Shown in pieces: positions 33,727 through 46,701 of a stretch of DNA of 64,000 nt (position 1 is its first letter; each line of letters starts with the position of its first letter). The DNA is from Stromatinia cepivora (taxonomy: Eukaryota > Ascomycota > Leotiomycetes > Helotiales > Sclerotiniaceae): the NCBI GenBank assembly GCA_014898415.1, contig RCTD01000025.1, positions 806,001 to 870,000 of the forward strand, read 5' to 3'. Made by a program: the position numbers and the translations under genes. Under the pieces are notes generated by a model. It did no database searches. It was given only the letters and a program-made list of their open reading frames with translations, and had not been told where the DNA came from.

Positions 33727-35418
33727 TGTCGGAATAGAAGTCGAAGTTCAAAATTGGTGGGTAAGTAATTGTACCGTATCAAAGTGGCTAGGATGCCTAT
33801 CTAGGTTAGATCTTGACCTTAAATAGACTAGCTTGATATGGTATCCGTTATGGTAAGTTCCTTCCTTTACCCCTTGTATTTTTAATCGCAAATATCGTGG
33901 TTCGACTTTGACTTGCAGATTGTAATTTCGATCGCGAATATCTCAACTTTCGATAAGAGAGGAAGATCTTCTTGTTTCCCGTTCTACTTTTCAACTTAAT
34001 CTTCGTTTCCCTAAAAAGTAACAACAAAATTATGTTTCCTCCTTATTCTTCTCTCCTTCTTTTCCGCTCCTTTCCCGCTCCTTCCCTCTCTTTTTGGGAA
34101 TGGGAGTGGGAGTGGAAGGATCGAGAGTATTTGAATCCAACTAAGTTTCTGATCTTGATTTATTGATGTCGAGTTTTATATATAGTATCCCGCGTGGTAG
34201 GTGCAGAATCTGGATGGCGAAGTCTTAATTAAATAAGTTTTATGGTAGGTATAAGGAGTCTGTGACTGGGACTGGGACCGGAACGTGGCACTTGTCTAAT
34301 CGATAGATGTAGGGGACCAAATAATGAAGTGGAGTGGAGGTATTCGAAATTGTCTAATCGAATAATAAAACAATATTAGCACATCTACTTTTATTCTTTT
34401 CAAAATCCAACTCAAGAAAAGCCGCAATGGTCAGCACCCACCTGGAAGAAGATTGAATGGAGACTTGCTCAAATCTCTCTGCTGGGAATCATTGTCTTCC
34501 GGAATGATACTTTCAGAGCCAAAGGATTATCTCCCTACCACCAATGTTCGATTCGATTCTGATCATACAATATCGATGAGAGGTTCCACGGTTTCCAGAT
34601 GGTCGATATGATTCTCGTGAGTAAATGCTGTTACAAATTAATGGCGATGCGCTGTTTGCTTCCACAAATCCTATCCTACACAATTTCGGCGTATATTGAA
34701 TGATGATGGGAATCAGTAAGGTATTGATAACTTGAAAGGGTTTCTCTAGATCAAGTCCACTTGACTCCGAGATGCTTCTATTTGAGACAGACAGTACAAT
34801 GCCATATATCCTTAGGCGTTTGTTGTACGATATCTTTGGAGGGGTACATATACCGGTACCGGCTTCGGATTGGCGGCAGTAACATCAATTAAGGCAATGT
34901 ACCTAATAAATATTGACATATATCATATATATCATACATGAATCGAATGCAGTGATAGATATCGTCATCAAAAATGTAAATCAAGTTTTTTTAATAATAA
35001 CTTATAAATAGAATATGGGCAAGAAATGAAGTATATGGATGAAGCCAAAATCCGAATCAGAGAAATACGGAGTATATGGAACTAAAAAAGGTAAACTCTT
35101 GCTTGACCTTGAGTGAGTAAACAAAGTTGAAAGGTCGGTCAAGAAAATTGAAAAATTTCAAAGTGAAGCTGCAAGTGGTCTAAATTCTATCACACTCCCT
35201 TTTCCATTCCGGCGGGTGCGTATTCACAAATGGGGAAATACTTTTTTTGATTTTTTGGATAAAGGGAAATGGATATTATTGTATGGGTGGTAGCAGCGTT
35301 TCTCATCGTACCAAGCCGATCCAAATAGTGCAGGACAAAGGCCCGGGATGACAGAGTGCATGGTGCAAGGGGTATAATACTCTTTTTTGGGGTGGGTTGT
35401 AGCGGAGGGTGGTGGTTA
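33727..35418. other. intergenic, no supported gene
   Basis: Promoter side of the MIT-domain gene. No coding frame, RNA gene or long repeat was recognised before the 9-bp array. Confidence 0.5.
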
Positions 35419-35653
35419 GACTGGTTAGACTGGTTAGACTGGTTAGACTGGTTAGACTGGTTAGACCTTAGACTCCGTAGACTGCTTAGACTGCTTAGAC
35501 TGCTTAGACTGCTTAGACTGCTTAGACTGCTTAGACTGCTTAGACTGCTTAGACTGCTTAGACTGCTTAGATTGTTTAGACTGCTTAGATTGCTTAGACT
35601 GCTTAGACTGCTTAGATTGCTTAGACTGCTTAGACTGCTTAGACTGCTTAGAC
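35419..35653. repeat. 9-bp minisatellite with a unit switch, about 26 copies
   Basis: About five GACTGGTTA units (35419-35466) change, after a short irregular piece (CCTTAGACTCCGTA), to about 19-20 GACTGCTTA units, some with C-to-T (GATTGCTTA, GATTGTTTA). As 9 is a multiple of three, frames open on both strands (DWL/RLL repeats on plus, SKQ repeats on minus). I regard them as by-products because neither frame has coding flanks. Confidence 0.9.
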
Positions 35654-38086
35654 AACTCTTAATAAGTCTTGACTCTTGCGAACGAGTAAGTGGATAAACT
35701 GGGGCTTAATCTTTAATCCGTGCAAAATGTGTGCAAGGTACGGAAGTAGACCATGACGGGTGACGGGTTCTGAATAATTGACAAGGCAGGAGAAAGGAAA
35801 GCATGTGGACAACAAGGATGGAATCGCCATCACCATGCGAATCAGGGATCGTGAGGACCAAAAAAGATCTTGGCTGTTCTGAGTGATAAAAAGGTTTCTA
35901 ACTACTTTTTAAAACTTCCCCTTTTCGAAAAGTCGTGCAGGACGACGTAACCATTACCAGCTCTTTTCCAGCTTCATTCTAACAAATTGCTTCATATGTT
36001 TTGGTTCCTTTGGCTCATTGGATCATTTCTTACGAAAATGCTTGGGGCAAAAGCTTAACAACTTTTCGGTGCATGTCTTGCCTGTACAACTACTCCGGAA
36101 AGAGTACGGAGTATCCGGTGCTCACGGCTGTACATTGCTATGCTATCCATTTTTGTGCATTTTGTATTGATGTATCCATACATTATTTGTACATCTACAG
36201 AGTACATACACTCTACTACCTACAGGTGGGACTCGATCAATCTCTCTTATCTTTAGAGATTCACTGTAGATATCCGGATATCGACGCTCATATCATCAAA
36301 TTCATACGCTCAACGCTCAACGCTCAACGCTCAACGCGGTAATGGCTTGATGTCGTTTGAATTTGAACACTTACTAATCTTCAAAAACTAAGGGGTAAAT
36401 CGTTTGAAATTCTCCGACGCCTAAAATCACTCAACGCTGAGCTGAGTAACAAAAAACATGTCTCTATCCATATCCCTATCCCACAATCAACCACTGTTTC
36501 TAAATTCATAAGAAGGATTTACTTTGCTTACAAACAAATATCTATCTTCAATCACATCGACAGTTTTCATTCATCTCTCTAACGGGAAGGTTGTTTCGAA
36601 TATTACTTTGGACACCTAAACTTGTTCTTTGAGTGCACTGAAACCACCAACTTATTCGGAACAAGCTTTTCTCCCCCAAAATCCGAATCCTACATCTCCT
36701 TACAATATCATACAAATGCCGCAACATGCTACTTCTGTCGTTCGCATCCGATGCTTAACCACGCCATTACTGTATTCTTGGCTATTCGGTTTGAATTTAT
36801 GTTTCTAGAATTTGCATTGATCAGTATATCGTTACACTCCTGAAAACCTTGGACACAAAATCAAAGTCTGTGGAACAGGCCTATTTCGGATATGTCGTAT
36901 GATGACGGTAAGTTAAGGTACATCTATTAACAGCAGTTGTACTCTTAGGTATATTAAATAGCTTACTATTTAGTGTGATCTAGAAGGATTGTGTAATCTT
37001 CTCACAACTTACTCTTTTCTGTATAGTTCGCCCGATTGTTAGTTACATTAGGATTCGTTTCTTACCTGGCTACATAACAGAAGTACCTCCTTCCATGAAA
37101 AGTCATCCACAATACAGTAATCGGGCTTTTTATTACTCGATCCGTTCGCGCAGTCGATCTTACGAAATATAAAAAAATTTACTGTTTGACCTAAAAATTC
37201 TAATGATCTTCGTTGGGTCGGACGAGAATCTAAGAACCATCTTCCATCTCCTTTTTGAGGCTCTGGACGCCACATTGTTCAATGAGGATGTACTAATAGA
37301 TAAAGCAAGGCTCGGTCTAACCATGGTTGTTGAACTTTACGAACGATTAACAATACCTTTGGCCCCATTGTCTGTTCTCAAGTTTCATCTTCTTCTACCT
37401 CATCGGTTGTCCTTCTACCCGTTCGTTTGAATACATATTTTTTAGAGTCGGGTTCAGTCTGCGGTGATGCATGGATATGGCATAGAAGTTTGGTTTCGAG
37501 ATACTCCTCAGTTCATCTTTGAAGCTGGTGGCCATAATCCTGTGAATAAGGATACTGGTTTATGGGGTAGTGTAGTGTAGTCGGTAGGTAGTGTGCAAAG
37601 ACGCAAGGAAAATGATGTGAAATTCTAGCTTCGAAGAGCTCACGCCATAGACCAACTGAACAACGATCAATTCAACACGCTATTATATATCAGACCTCAG
37701 AGACCTCGACACAATATTCAGCCAACATAGGTTCTGGAGGGCTCTGCTTTTTCAGAGCTTTGTCCTCAAGTGTTTCATGATACACGCCGAATCGAAGAGC
37801 CCATGTTGTAGAACTAAGCCTTATGGTACCGTCCGGTTCGCCATCTCGAAACAAGCTCCTGGGGTAAGGTTATAAATCATTGATTCAATGAACGTTAAAA
37901 GCACTGGGGTGGTTAATTCTCGAGTCATGAGTTCAGGTGAGGTTTTCAGATATTGGTGGTTTATCGTACTTGTGAAAACCAATTGATCAATATACGGATT
38001 TAGAATTCATAAGACCGCTTACCTATTGATGTATGAGCTCACATATCACGAAGAAAGTAGCTTTACAAGGTCGACTTTGCCCATGC

Positions 38087-38123
<37 letters not shown>

Positions 38124-38969
38124 CGTATGTGCGTGCCTGCTAAATGCATTTTGGACAATACTATCTTCTGCATTAATCATATATCTCTACATCTTGAAGG
38201 GACTCCTGGTATTCCATGCTGTTCACGCGAATAATCGGCTTGGATTTCCGTTATTAAATGCAGAGTCCTCCTTGACTTTCTCATGGATTTTGGCTCTCAG
38301 ACTATCATGGTCAAAACAAACAACCTCGAGTCAACCAGCTTCAGGTCCTGTCTATGAAGAGAGATGTGTTCATTACATGATAGAAAATCAAAACTATAAT
38401 TTTTAATTTAACCAAATACAATGTCCCGAGTGTATTAAACGGAAAGAGCTACGATAGTATCAAAATAATCTAGAAAGGGCAGTGGAGTAGACTCGGTGAG
38501 GAAAAAGCATACCCGAGCCTCATGCATGTCCTAATTGACAATGAGGTATATAATAAACATACTTCTTCCATCAGCTAACAATCTTAACAAGTCCAAGATC
38601 ATTAAAAAGAAAAGGAGAAACAGACAACAAAATGTTTGCTTGTAATTGCTGTGATGTAATCTAACACCTCATTCCCGATAAGAGATAAGAATTTATTTAC
38701 TAATCAATGACATTGTTTGATTGTTCATCACCGGAATCTCAACACCGTCTCCCACTGCGGAGTGCCAACGCCGCTTCTGATTTTGATATATATGATTCAC
38801 AGTACCAAGTAACCATAGTGACCCAATTTCTTGTGAAAGGACATACTCTGACTGATACCCTATTTTCCCACATTTGACGGTCTATTTTGAGATTCGTGAT
38901 ATATTACTTTCTTGCCACTCCGTTGTTCAATCATACATCTCTCGCAATCTTCCAATACACTCACCTAAG
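35654..38969. other. long intergenic region, possible decayed gene near 37 kb
   Basis: No intact gene. Contains four ACGCTCA 7-mers (36305-36336), an (AT)n(GT)n microsatellite (38086-38124), and minus-strand coding-like fragments at about 37048-37275 and 37700-37870 (see findings). Confidence 0.5.
38086..38124. repeat. (AT)n(GT)n compound microsatellite
   Basis: About 7-8 AT units followed by about 12 GT units, then degenerate GCGTATGTGCGTG. Confidence 0.9.
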
Positions 38970-41900
38970 ATGGGTGAACAAAAACAAGAGCGAGGGGGAA
39001 TTAGAATTGCCATTGATGTACGTGGAATATTTTCCTATCATAGTTTTCACTAGTCTGTGGTACTTGTGGAAGGAAGATTGCTATCACCCTACTCCTTTCC
39101 GGAGATGAAGGTCAGGCATTTCGGACATTCAAGTGGATGGATAGCGTCTAAATTCTACTGGAAATTCCACAATAGTATACTAATGATGAGTACAGCGTGG
39201 TGGAACCTTCACCGACTGTGTGGGAAATCCAGGCACGGGGAGGATGGAGGATGATGTGATTATCAAGCTTCTATCTGAAGATCCTTCTAATTACGATGAT
39301 GCCCCTCTGGAAGGTATCAGGCGGTTGATGTCCAAATTTCTCAACAAAGATATCCCTCGCGGAGAACCTTTAGATACTTCAGAGATTGAATCCATCCGAA
39401 TGGGAACCACGGTAGCTACGAACGCATTGCTGGAAAGAAAAGGCGAAAAAATTGCTATGGTGGTCACTAAGGGGTTTAAAGATTGCCTGGAAATTGGCAA
39501 TCAATCAAGACCCAAGATTTTTGATCTGGCGATCAAGAAACCTGACGTCTTGTACGAACATGTAGTGGAGATTGATGAACGGGTTACCTTGGAAGATTAC
39601 GCCGAAGATCCGGAACGAAGTATCACTAAGGTTGAACCCAACGGTGCACAAGATCAGGATCTGGTGCGGGGTTTATCTTCCGAAGCTGTACGCATTTTGC
39701 AGCGTCCTGAAGAGAAAACTATCCGATCACAGTTACAAGAGGTGTTCGATAAAGGTATTAAGAGTATAGCAGTTTGTTTGATGCATGGCTATACCTTCCC
39801 TGATCATGAAGCCTTGGTTGGCAAGATCGCGAAAGAGATTGGATTTGAGCATGTATCCCTCAGTCATGAACTTATGCCTATGATCAAATTGGTTCCGAGA
39901 GCCACATCAGCATGCGCAGATGCATATTTGACACCAGCAATCAAAAAATACATCGCCGGATTTTCCAGAGGCTTCGAGGGTGGTCTTGGAGCGGAAAGTG
40001 TGAAAAATGAAAAGGGGGCTAAAGGAGCGCGGTGCGAGTTTATGCAAAGCGATGGTGGCCTGGTAGATGTGGACAATTTCTCTGGCCTCAAAGCAATTTT
40101 GTCCGGACCGGCTGGTGGAGTTGTCGGATATGCACTTACTTCATATGATCCTGAGACCAAAATACCAGTAATTGGTTTTGATATGGGCGGTACTTCTACC
40201 GATGTCTCTCGATATGGTTCAGGAAGATACGAACATGTATTTGAGACCACTACAGCTGGTGTGACTATCCAGTCTCCTCAACTCGACATAAATACCGTAG
40301 CTGCAGGTGGCGGTTCGTGCTTATTCTTCAAGAATGGCTTATTCGTGGTTGGACCAGAATCAGCCGGTGCACATCCAGGTCCTGCATGCTATCGCAAAGG
40401 AGGTCCAGCTGCAGTTACCGATGCGAATCTCTTCCTAGGTCGACTCGTTCCTGATTTCTTTCCAAAGATTTTTGGAAAAAATGAAGATGAAGGCCTTGAT
40501 GTTACCGCAAGTGAGAAGCTACTTCAAGAATTAGCCGAGCAAATCAACAAGGAAATGGGCAAGAATATGACTGCTGATGAAGTCGCTTATGGATTTCTAA
40601 CTGTTGCGAACGAAGCCATGACCCGACCTATAAGATCCTTGACCGAGGCAAAGGGCCACGATACGTCCAAGCACCGTCTCGCAACCTTTGGGGGTGCTGG
40701 TGGACAACATGCAGTTGCGATTGCCGAGAGCTTGGGAATTCGTCAGATACTTGTTCATCGCTATTCATCCGTACTCTCGGCGTATGGTATGGCTTTAGCT
40801 GATGTAGTAGATGAGAAACAGGAGCCAGAGTCCAAGGTATGGAGTGATAATGGAGAATCACGCGCTTACTTGAAAAATAAAATAGAAGAGCTCAAACAAA
40901 AGTCGACCGATGCTCTAAAAGCACAGGGCTTCCAGGATAACTCTATCGTTCACGAGGAATATCTGAATATGAGATACCGCGGAACTGAATCTGCATTGAT
41001 GGTTGTCAAGCCTGAGAAGCAAGATTTGGGGGAATTCGGTGGTGATGAATGGGCTTACGGAAAAGCTTTTATCAAGCAGCATCAACAAGAATTCGGCTTC
41101 ACTTTACCCGATAGAGACATCATTGTGGATGATGTCCGAGTTCGTGGTATTGGAAAGAGTTTTGAGGGACTTGAAAAGACCGTTGATCAGCAACTGAAGG
41201 AGGTTAAACCTAATGATGTCGAGACTGGCAAGAAAGAGTACAAGAGATCTAAAGTCTATTTCGAAGGTGGTCGACAAGATACCCCTATCTACAGGCTGGA
41301 AGATCTTGATATTGGTGATCGAATCAAGGGTCCGGCAATTCTTGCGGATGGAACACAAACTATTGTTATTACTCCAAATGCAACTGCATTGATAATCGAG
41401 ACGCACGTAGTCATTAACATTGGTGAAAATGAAAGCAAAGACAGGTGAGTTTTGGACCAATGTTCTCTGCGAATTCAACTGTTTGCTAATGATTCCCAGA
41501 CCCCCGGTGAAAGATGGGACAGAATCAGTAGATCCTATTATGCTCAGTATCTTTGCTCACAGATTTATGGCCATTGCTGAGCAAATGGGTAGAGCTCTCC
41601 AAAAAACTAGTGTCAGCACGAATGTCAAGGAGAGACTTGATTATTCATGCGCATTATTTGACTCTACTGGTGGATTGGTAGCTAATGCGCCACATCTTCC
41701 CGTCCATCTGGGTTCAATGTCTACTTGTGTCAAACGACAAGCCGAAATATGGAAAGGCAAGCTCGTCAAAGGAGACGTCATAGTGTCCAATCATCCTGAA
41801 TATGGAGGAACACATCTTCCCGATATTACTGTCATTACTCCTGCCTTCAACACCGCCGGTGACAAGATTCTCTTCTACGTCGCTGCCAGAGCTCACCACG

Positions 41901-43391
41901 CTGATATTGGTGGTATTCTTCCTGGTAGTATGCCTCCACATTCAAGAGAGTTATATCAAGAAGGAGCGGCGATCAAATCGGAGAAACTCGTCAGCGCAGG
42001 TCGCTTCAACGAGGAAAGAATAACACAGCTTCTTCTTGACGAACCTGCACAATACCAAGGATGCAGTGGTACACGATGCTTAGCAGATAACATCTCGGAT
42101 CTCAAAGCTCAAATTTCTAGTAATATGAAGGGAATCAACCTCATCAGTGCCTTGATCGAGGAGTATGGTGAGGATGTGGTGAACTTCTATATGGTTAATA
42201 TCCAGAATAATGCCGAACTCAGCGTGAGAAATCTCTTGAAGGATGTTAGCAAGCGATTTGAAGGACAAGACCTATCGGCAATCGATTATATGGATGACGG
42301 TAGCCCGATCCAATTGAAAATCACCATTGATGCCGATAAAGGAGAAGCTATTTTCGACTTTGAGGGAACAGGTCCAGAGGTATACGGTAAGTACTCCTCC
42401 CAAAACGCCACATTCCGTCACCGTTATCTAACACACCTCAGGAAACACCAACGCCCCCCAAGCCGTAACCTACAGCGCAATAATCTACTGTCTCCGCAGC
42501 CTAATAAGCGAAGACATCCCCCTAAACCAAGGATGCCTCAAACCAATCACCGTCCTCATCCCCCCTAAATCCTTCCTCTCCCCCTCAGACAAAGCCGCCG
42601 TCGTAGGCGGCAACGTCCTCACCTCGCAACGCGTCACAGACGTAATCCTTAAAGCCTTCCGCGCATGCGCCGCCTCCCAAGGCGACTGCAACAACCTCAC
42701 CTTCGGCTTCGGCGGCAACGTCGACGGCCAAAAACACATTCGCGGTTTCGGATACTACGAGACGATTGCGGGGGGTAGCGGAGCGGGGAGAGATTGGGAT
42801 GGAACAAGTGGTGTCCATACACACATGACGAATACGCGGATTACCGACGCGGAAGTATTTGAGAGGCGATATCCGGTGCTACTGCGGGAATTCTCGCTAA
42901 GGGCTGGCAGTGGAGGGAGGGGGAAACATCGGGGTGGCGATGGGGTGGTGCGCGATATCGAATTTAGGATCCCCGTGCAAGTTTCTATTTTGAGCGAGAG
43001 GAGGGTTTATCGACCATATGGACTTGAGGGGGGCGAGGACGCACAATGTGGGCTTAATATTTGGGTGAGGAAGGTGGAGAGGAGTGATAGCGGGAGATCG
43101 GATATGTTGCTGCGTGACGGCTTGGGGGAGAGTGAGAATGAGAATGGGAATGGGAATGGGAAAGAGCAAGAGCAAGAGGTAGAAGTAGAATACGAAGAAA
43201 GGAGAATTAACCTCGGAGGAAAAAACACAGCGGCCATGCAGAAGGGCGAGAGGATTATTATTCATACGCCTGGTGGTGGGGGGTGGGGTAGAGTGGGTGA
43301 GGAGAGGGAGGTGGGTGAGAGGAGGGATCCGAGAGCTGCGTGGAAGGGGGGGAGTTATGCTAGTAGGGAGGAGATGGCTTTGCAGGCGTAG
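38970..43391 (+). CDS. 5-oxoprolinase (ATP-hydrolysing)
   Basis: Four exons (38970-39017, 39196-41444, 41500-42386, 42442-43391) give 1377 aa; the family is usually about 1290. The enzyme opens 5-oxo-L-proline to L-glutamate with ATP in the gamma-glutamyl (glutathione) cycle, in the cytosol. Exon 1 encodes [16 protein letters not shown]; the intron lies inside the N-terminal ATP-binding loop, so [15 protein letters not shown] starts exon 2. The HyuA-type domain follows ([56 protein letters not shown]). The HyuB-type domain begins at [20 protein letters not shown] and runs through [15 protein letters not shown] to [11 protein letters not shown]. An acidic low-complexity insert ([20 protein letters not shown]) accounts for part of the extra length. 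Exon 4 is much more GC-rich than the rest. Confidence 0.95.
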
Positions 43392-43790
43392 GTTTGCGAG
43401 ATAGTTAGTTACCTTGGGGCTTGAAGCTGTGGCATAGGTATGTATTGAGTATCTTATTTATATTACCTAGCATTAGCATTCGCATTAGCATTAGCCTTAG
43501 CATAAACATAAGCGCGTTATCTTTTGCAATCATTAGATCTGTTGTATTGTTGAAATGCAATGCAATGCAATGTTGTGGTATTTGTTGTTTAGGTAATGTA
43601 ATTTCATGAAAACGCTTTCTCATAATCAAATAGTCAATAATCCACCCTTTCTCTCATTGAATGAAATACCAATGCTTTTCTATGTCCTACAGCCATTGAT
43701 TCGCCCGCACTTTCAGCCATCACACTATCATCACCATCATAATTTCCCCATCATCTATCAATCCGCCAATCCGTCAACCGAACAACCGAT
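43392..43790. other. spacer between convergent genes
   Basis: About 400 bp between the ends of 5-oxoprolinase and fimbrin, holding both 3' regions. Contains short ATTAGC and AATGC repeats (43468-43570). Confidence 0.6.
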
Positions 43791-45978
43791 TTACTGCATC
43801 TTCTCGTATGTAGCCATCAAAGAACCTGAAACTATGTTAGAACTCTGATTCGAAGTATCCCAAGAAGAAAAACGAAAGAAATCTAAACTTACCAATGAAA
43901 GTAACCACCAAGCGACTTCTAACTTGGCAGATATCCTCTGGCACCAACCAAATTGTCGCTCCCATCTTTCTTGCGATACTGATACTCAATTTGGCGTTCA
44001 TATAAGCATCATCCTCATTCGTCCCTGGTGTCACGAGATCGTAATCAACGTAGCTGCTCTTCATTCCGTTCAAAACATCAAGAAGGAAGACACCACTTCC
44101 AATCGATTGATCCTTGAAAGAGCGGATACTAGAACTCTTACCCCCCTTCTGAGACATGTTATTGGCCCATTTGATCATTTCTGCATCTGAAATTTCACGC
44201 TTTCCGAGACGTTGAGCAAGGGCTGTGAGGGTCTCTGAAATATCTCTGCGCATCAGTTGCCAAACGAGACCGAGTGTAAGGGTTCTTTGACCATCGTAAA
44301 TATCTGCTCCTTGAACACCAACTAATGAGAAACGGTTTTGTTTCCCAAGTTCGATAGCGTAGTTTGTGTTCTCTAGAGCCTTGAATCTCGACATTTCTCC
44401 ACCGGCAGGTACCTTGTTCACATGGCGCCAATTGACGGAACCCTTGATAACTTTGTCGTATGCTTGTAGGATGATGGTGCCGTCTTTGAGATCTTCGTAT
44501 AATGAATTTACAGCAGGTTGCACATCGAGACTGTTCAACCAGAGAGTGAAAACTCTTGCTTCTCTCTCGCCTTCTGCATCAAAATCATCAACCTGGGCTT
44601 TCTCTTCTTCGGTGATCGGGTCCAGTGCTGGACGGGTATTGAAGAGATTGGCAACAAAAGCCAAGTTCAATTTGGGGTTTCCAGCCACAAGGGAGCTAGG
44701 CGTAAGGAACTTTCGGCAGTCTAGTTTATCAGCGTTCTGTAAAACCTGCTCTGCTCTCTGCAAAAGGTTGCCTGTTTGTAATGGTCCTCGATCGCAAAAT
44801 TCTGGCGCAATCTGAGCTAGGAGAACAGTGTAATTTTCAGCATCTTTCACATCGCTAGAAAAGTTTGCAACTCTGGTAGAATGTTAGCAAGTTCTGACTA
44901 CCTTAAAATTAGTCCTACCTTCGTGGCCAATTCGCAGCTTTCAAATGATAGTTGACCCATCTAAGCAAGATTTGCTCAGGAGGTAATCTCAAAAATTGTT
45001 CCAATGTCTCGTCGTCTTCCAAGAGTCTGTACAACTCTGGGTGAAGCTTAATATCGATCTTGTTCAACAGACCTCTTCGGATAATTTGCCAAATTAGACC
45101 CAGAATCAAATGTTCTCGGACTTCTATGATATCTCCACTGCCAATGTTGACCACCGAACAACCAATACCTTTCGCAGACTCAATGACAATGTTATTGTTC
45201 TCAGTCATATGGAATGCGTTGAGGGTCTTGATCTTCTTTCCGGGACGATTTAGCACACGCTCATCAATAGTATCCGGCACACTGTCATTGATCAATTTGG
45301 CCAATACGAGACCATCCTTGCACTCATCGAACATCTCGAAGGTATCTGTAGGAAATGGCAGACGCGAGCCAATATCTGCATCACCTGCCAAGACTGCGTT
45401 GATATGACGGGTAAATTCTGTTCGCTCATCCTCATTGATGGTATGGGTAACGTTCGATGAAGATCCTTGGACTTGAATACGGCCACTGACACTTCCCTTT
45501 GAAGCATGTCCGCTTGCCCCTCCGGTTTGTTGAGATACTATTCCACGAGCAGGACTCTGTGGACCGGTTGACATGCGCTGCTGTGCTGGTGATGAGACTC
45601 GTAGCTTGGAGATAAGCTTGAAGATAATTAGTCGACCTTCGTCAATGTGCTTAATAGATGTTTGCCCAAACTTACTCCTACATAATCTTCTAGCTCAACT
45701 CTTCGAGACGAGTCAAGATCGACCTCTTTCAAAGCCTGCCTTACAACATCATAAGGCTGTCTTTCACTCCCTTGTGTAGCCTTAATAGCAGTAGCCTCAT
45801 CGATATATCCCTTATCGTCCACGTCGAGCTTGCGAAAGGCATCTTGAAGACCAAAGATCTCATCCTGTGCGAATTGAGGATACTTCCTATAAAGTAAAAA
45901 GGTTAGACAAAGGTGGGCTTGACCGATCAATAGGTCTGTTAGAATGTTTACATACCTCTGCAACTTGATGATATTCAT
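43791..45978 (-). CDS. SAC6: fimbrin (actin-bundling protein)
   Basis: Five exons (45978-45956, 45886-45676, 45616-44919, 44872-43893, 43825-43791) give 648 aa, close to yeast Sac6 (642). The first exon is 23 nt (MNIIKLQ) and the last 35 nt (ending SLMATYEKMQ). The N-terminal EF-hand region includes LQDAFRKLDVDDKGYIDE and VDLDSSRRVELEDYV. Four calponin-homology domains form two actin-binding units: FEMFDECKDGLVLAKLINDS, LILGLIWQIIRRGLLNKIDI, LYEDLKDGTIILQAYDKVI with TLGLVWQLMRRDISETL, and FLLDVLNGMKSSYVDYDLV with a C-terminal GATIWLVPEDI. It cross-links F-actin in patches and cables, needed for endocytosis and polarised growth. It runs convergently to the 5-oxoprolinase gene. Confidence 0.95.
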
Positions 45979-46701
45979 ATTTGCGAATTGTTATTTTGGT
46001 CTTGACTTCCGCAGTCGAAAAGACTTGAATTATTGGTTTTGTAATTCAGGAGGCAGGTTGAGGTACCTATCGGTATTAGGTAGCTGTGGATACCCCTCCC
46101 AGTGATGCCACTATAAATAATGATGCTGGCGCAAGATGTACAAAACACGCAACAATCGTGAGAAATGTCAAGAAGACAGATGTTCTTTGTTTAAATTGGG
46201 TAGAGGAAGGAAGAAGAAGAGGAGGAGGAGGAAGAATTAAATGTTGGATTCTTTCAAGGTTTAACCTAAAGGGAGATTTTCGAGTTCAAATTATGTCTCA
46301 ATGCAAATTGATATGATGCGATGCACAGCCCAAACCCCGCTGACGTTTTCTGGGTTCTGGGCGGTGGCCGTCGCACTCGTAACTTTGTACACCGGGCTTT
46401 ATTAATTTCGGACTTTCAGCTGATAATTGACCTTCCTCCGTTCTGTGCATTCTGGAGCTCATGGTGTTACCATCTTCCTTGATATTCTTGGATACAGGTG
46501 CACATTTCCAATTTCACAGCCTTGGGCTCTAAAGCAGGTAATTGTACATCTATCCTAATATGAGTGTTCATGCAATGAGTCTTCATGCACGCCATGCGAA
46601 ACACAAAGACTTTACTTTTCTATACGCGTGTACGTACATTTCATTTTCGCCATTGCTGACGACTACCCTTCGCCGCATTTCAGGCAACTGATTTATAGAC
46701 A
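45979..46701. other. intergenic, divergent promoters
   Basis: Between the divergent starts of fimbrin and the thioesterase gene. Contains a short GGAAGAAGAAGAGGAGGAGG purine tract (about 46207-46232). No gene supported. Confidence 0.5.

Noticed and set aside
35356..35697. 113-codon DWL/RLL repeat ORF and 64-codon SKQ repeat ORF
   Set aside because: By-products of a 9-bp minisatellite.
36001..36342. 113-codon plus-strand ORF
   Set aside because: Composition looks random, ends in a short tandem repeat, no domain or splice support.
41420..41500. Separate ORF start for the second half of 5-oxoprolinase (41420-42568)
   Set aside because: The segment 41445-41499 is an intron with GTGAGT and CCCAG ends; the two halves are one gene, as in all fungal 5-oxoprolinases.
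43007..43265. Antisense ORFs in the last exon of 5-oxoprolinase
   Set aside because: Shadow frames caused by the GC-rich, purine-biased coding strand.
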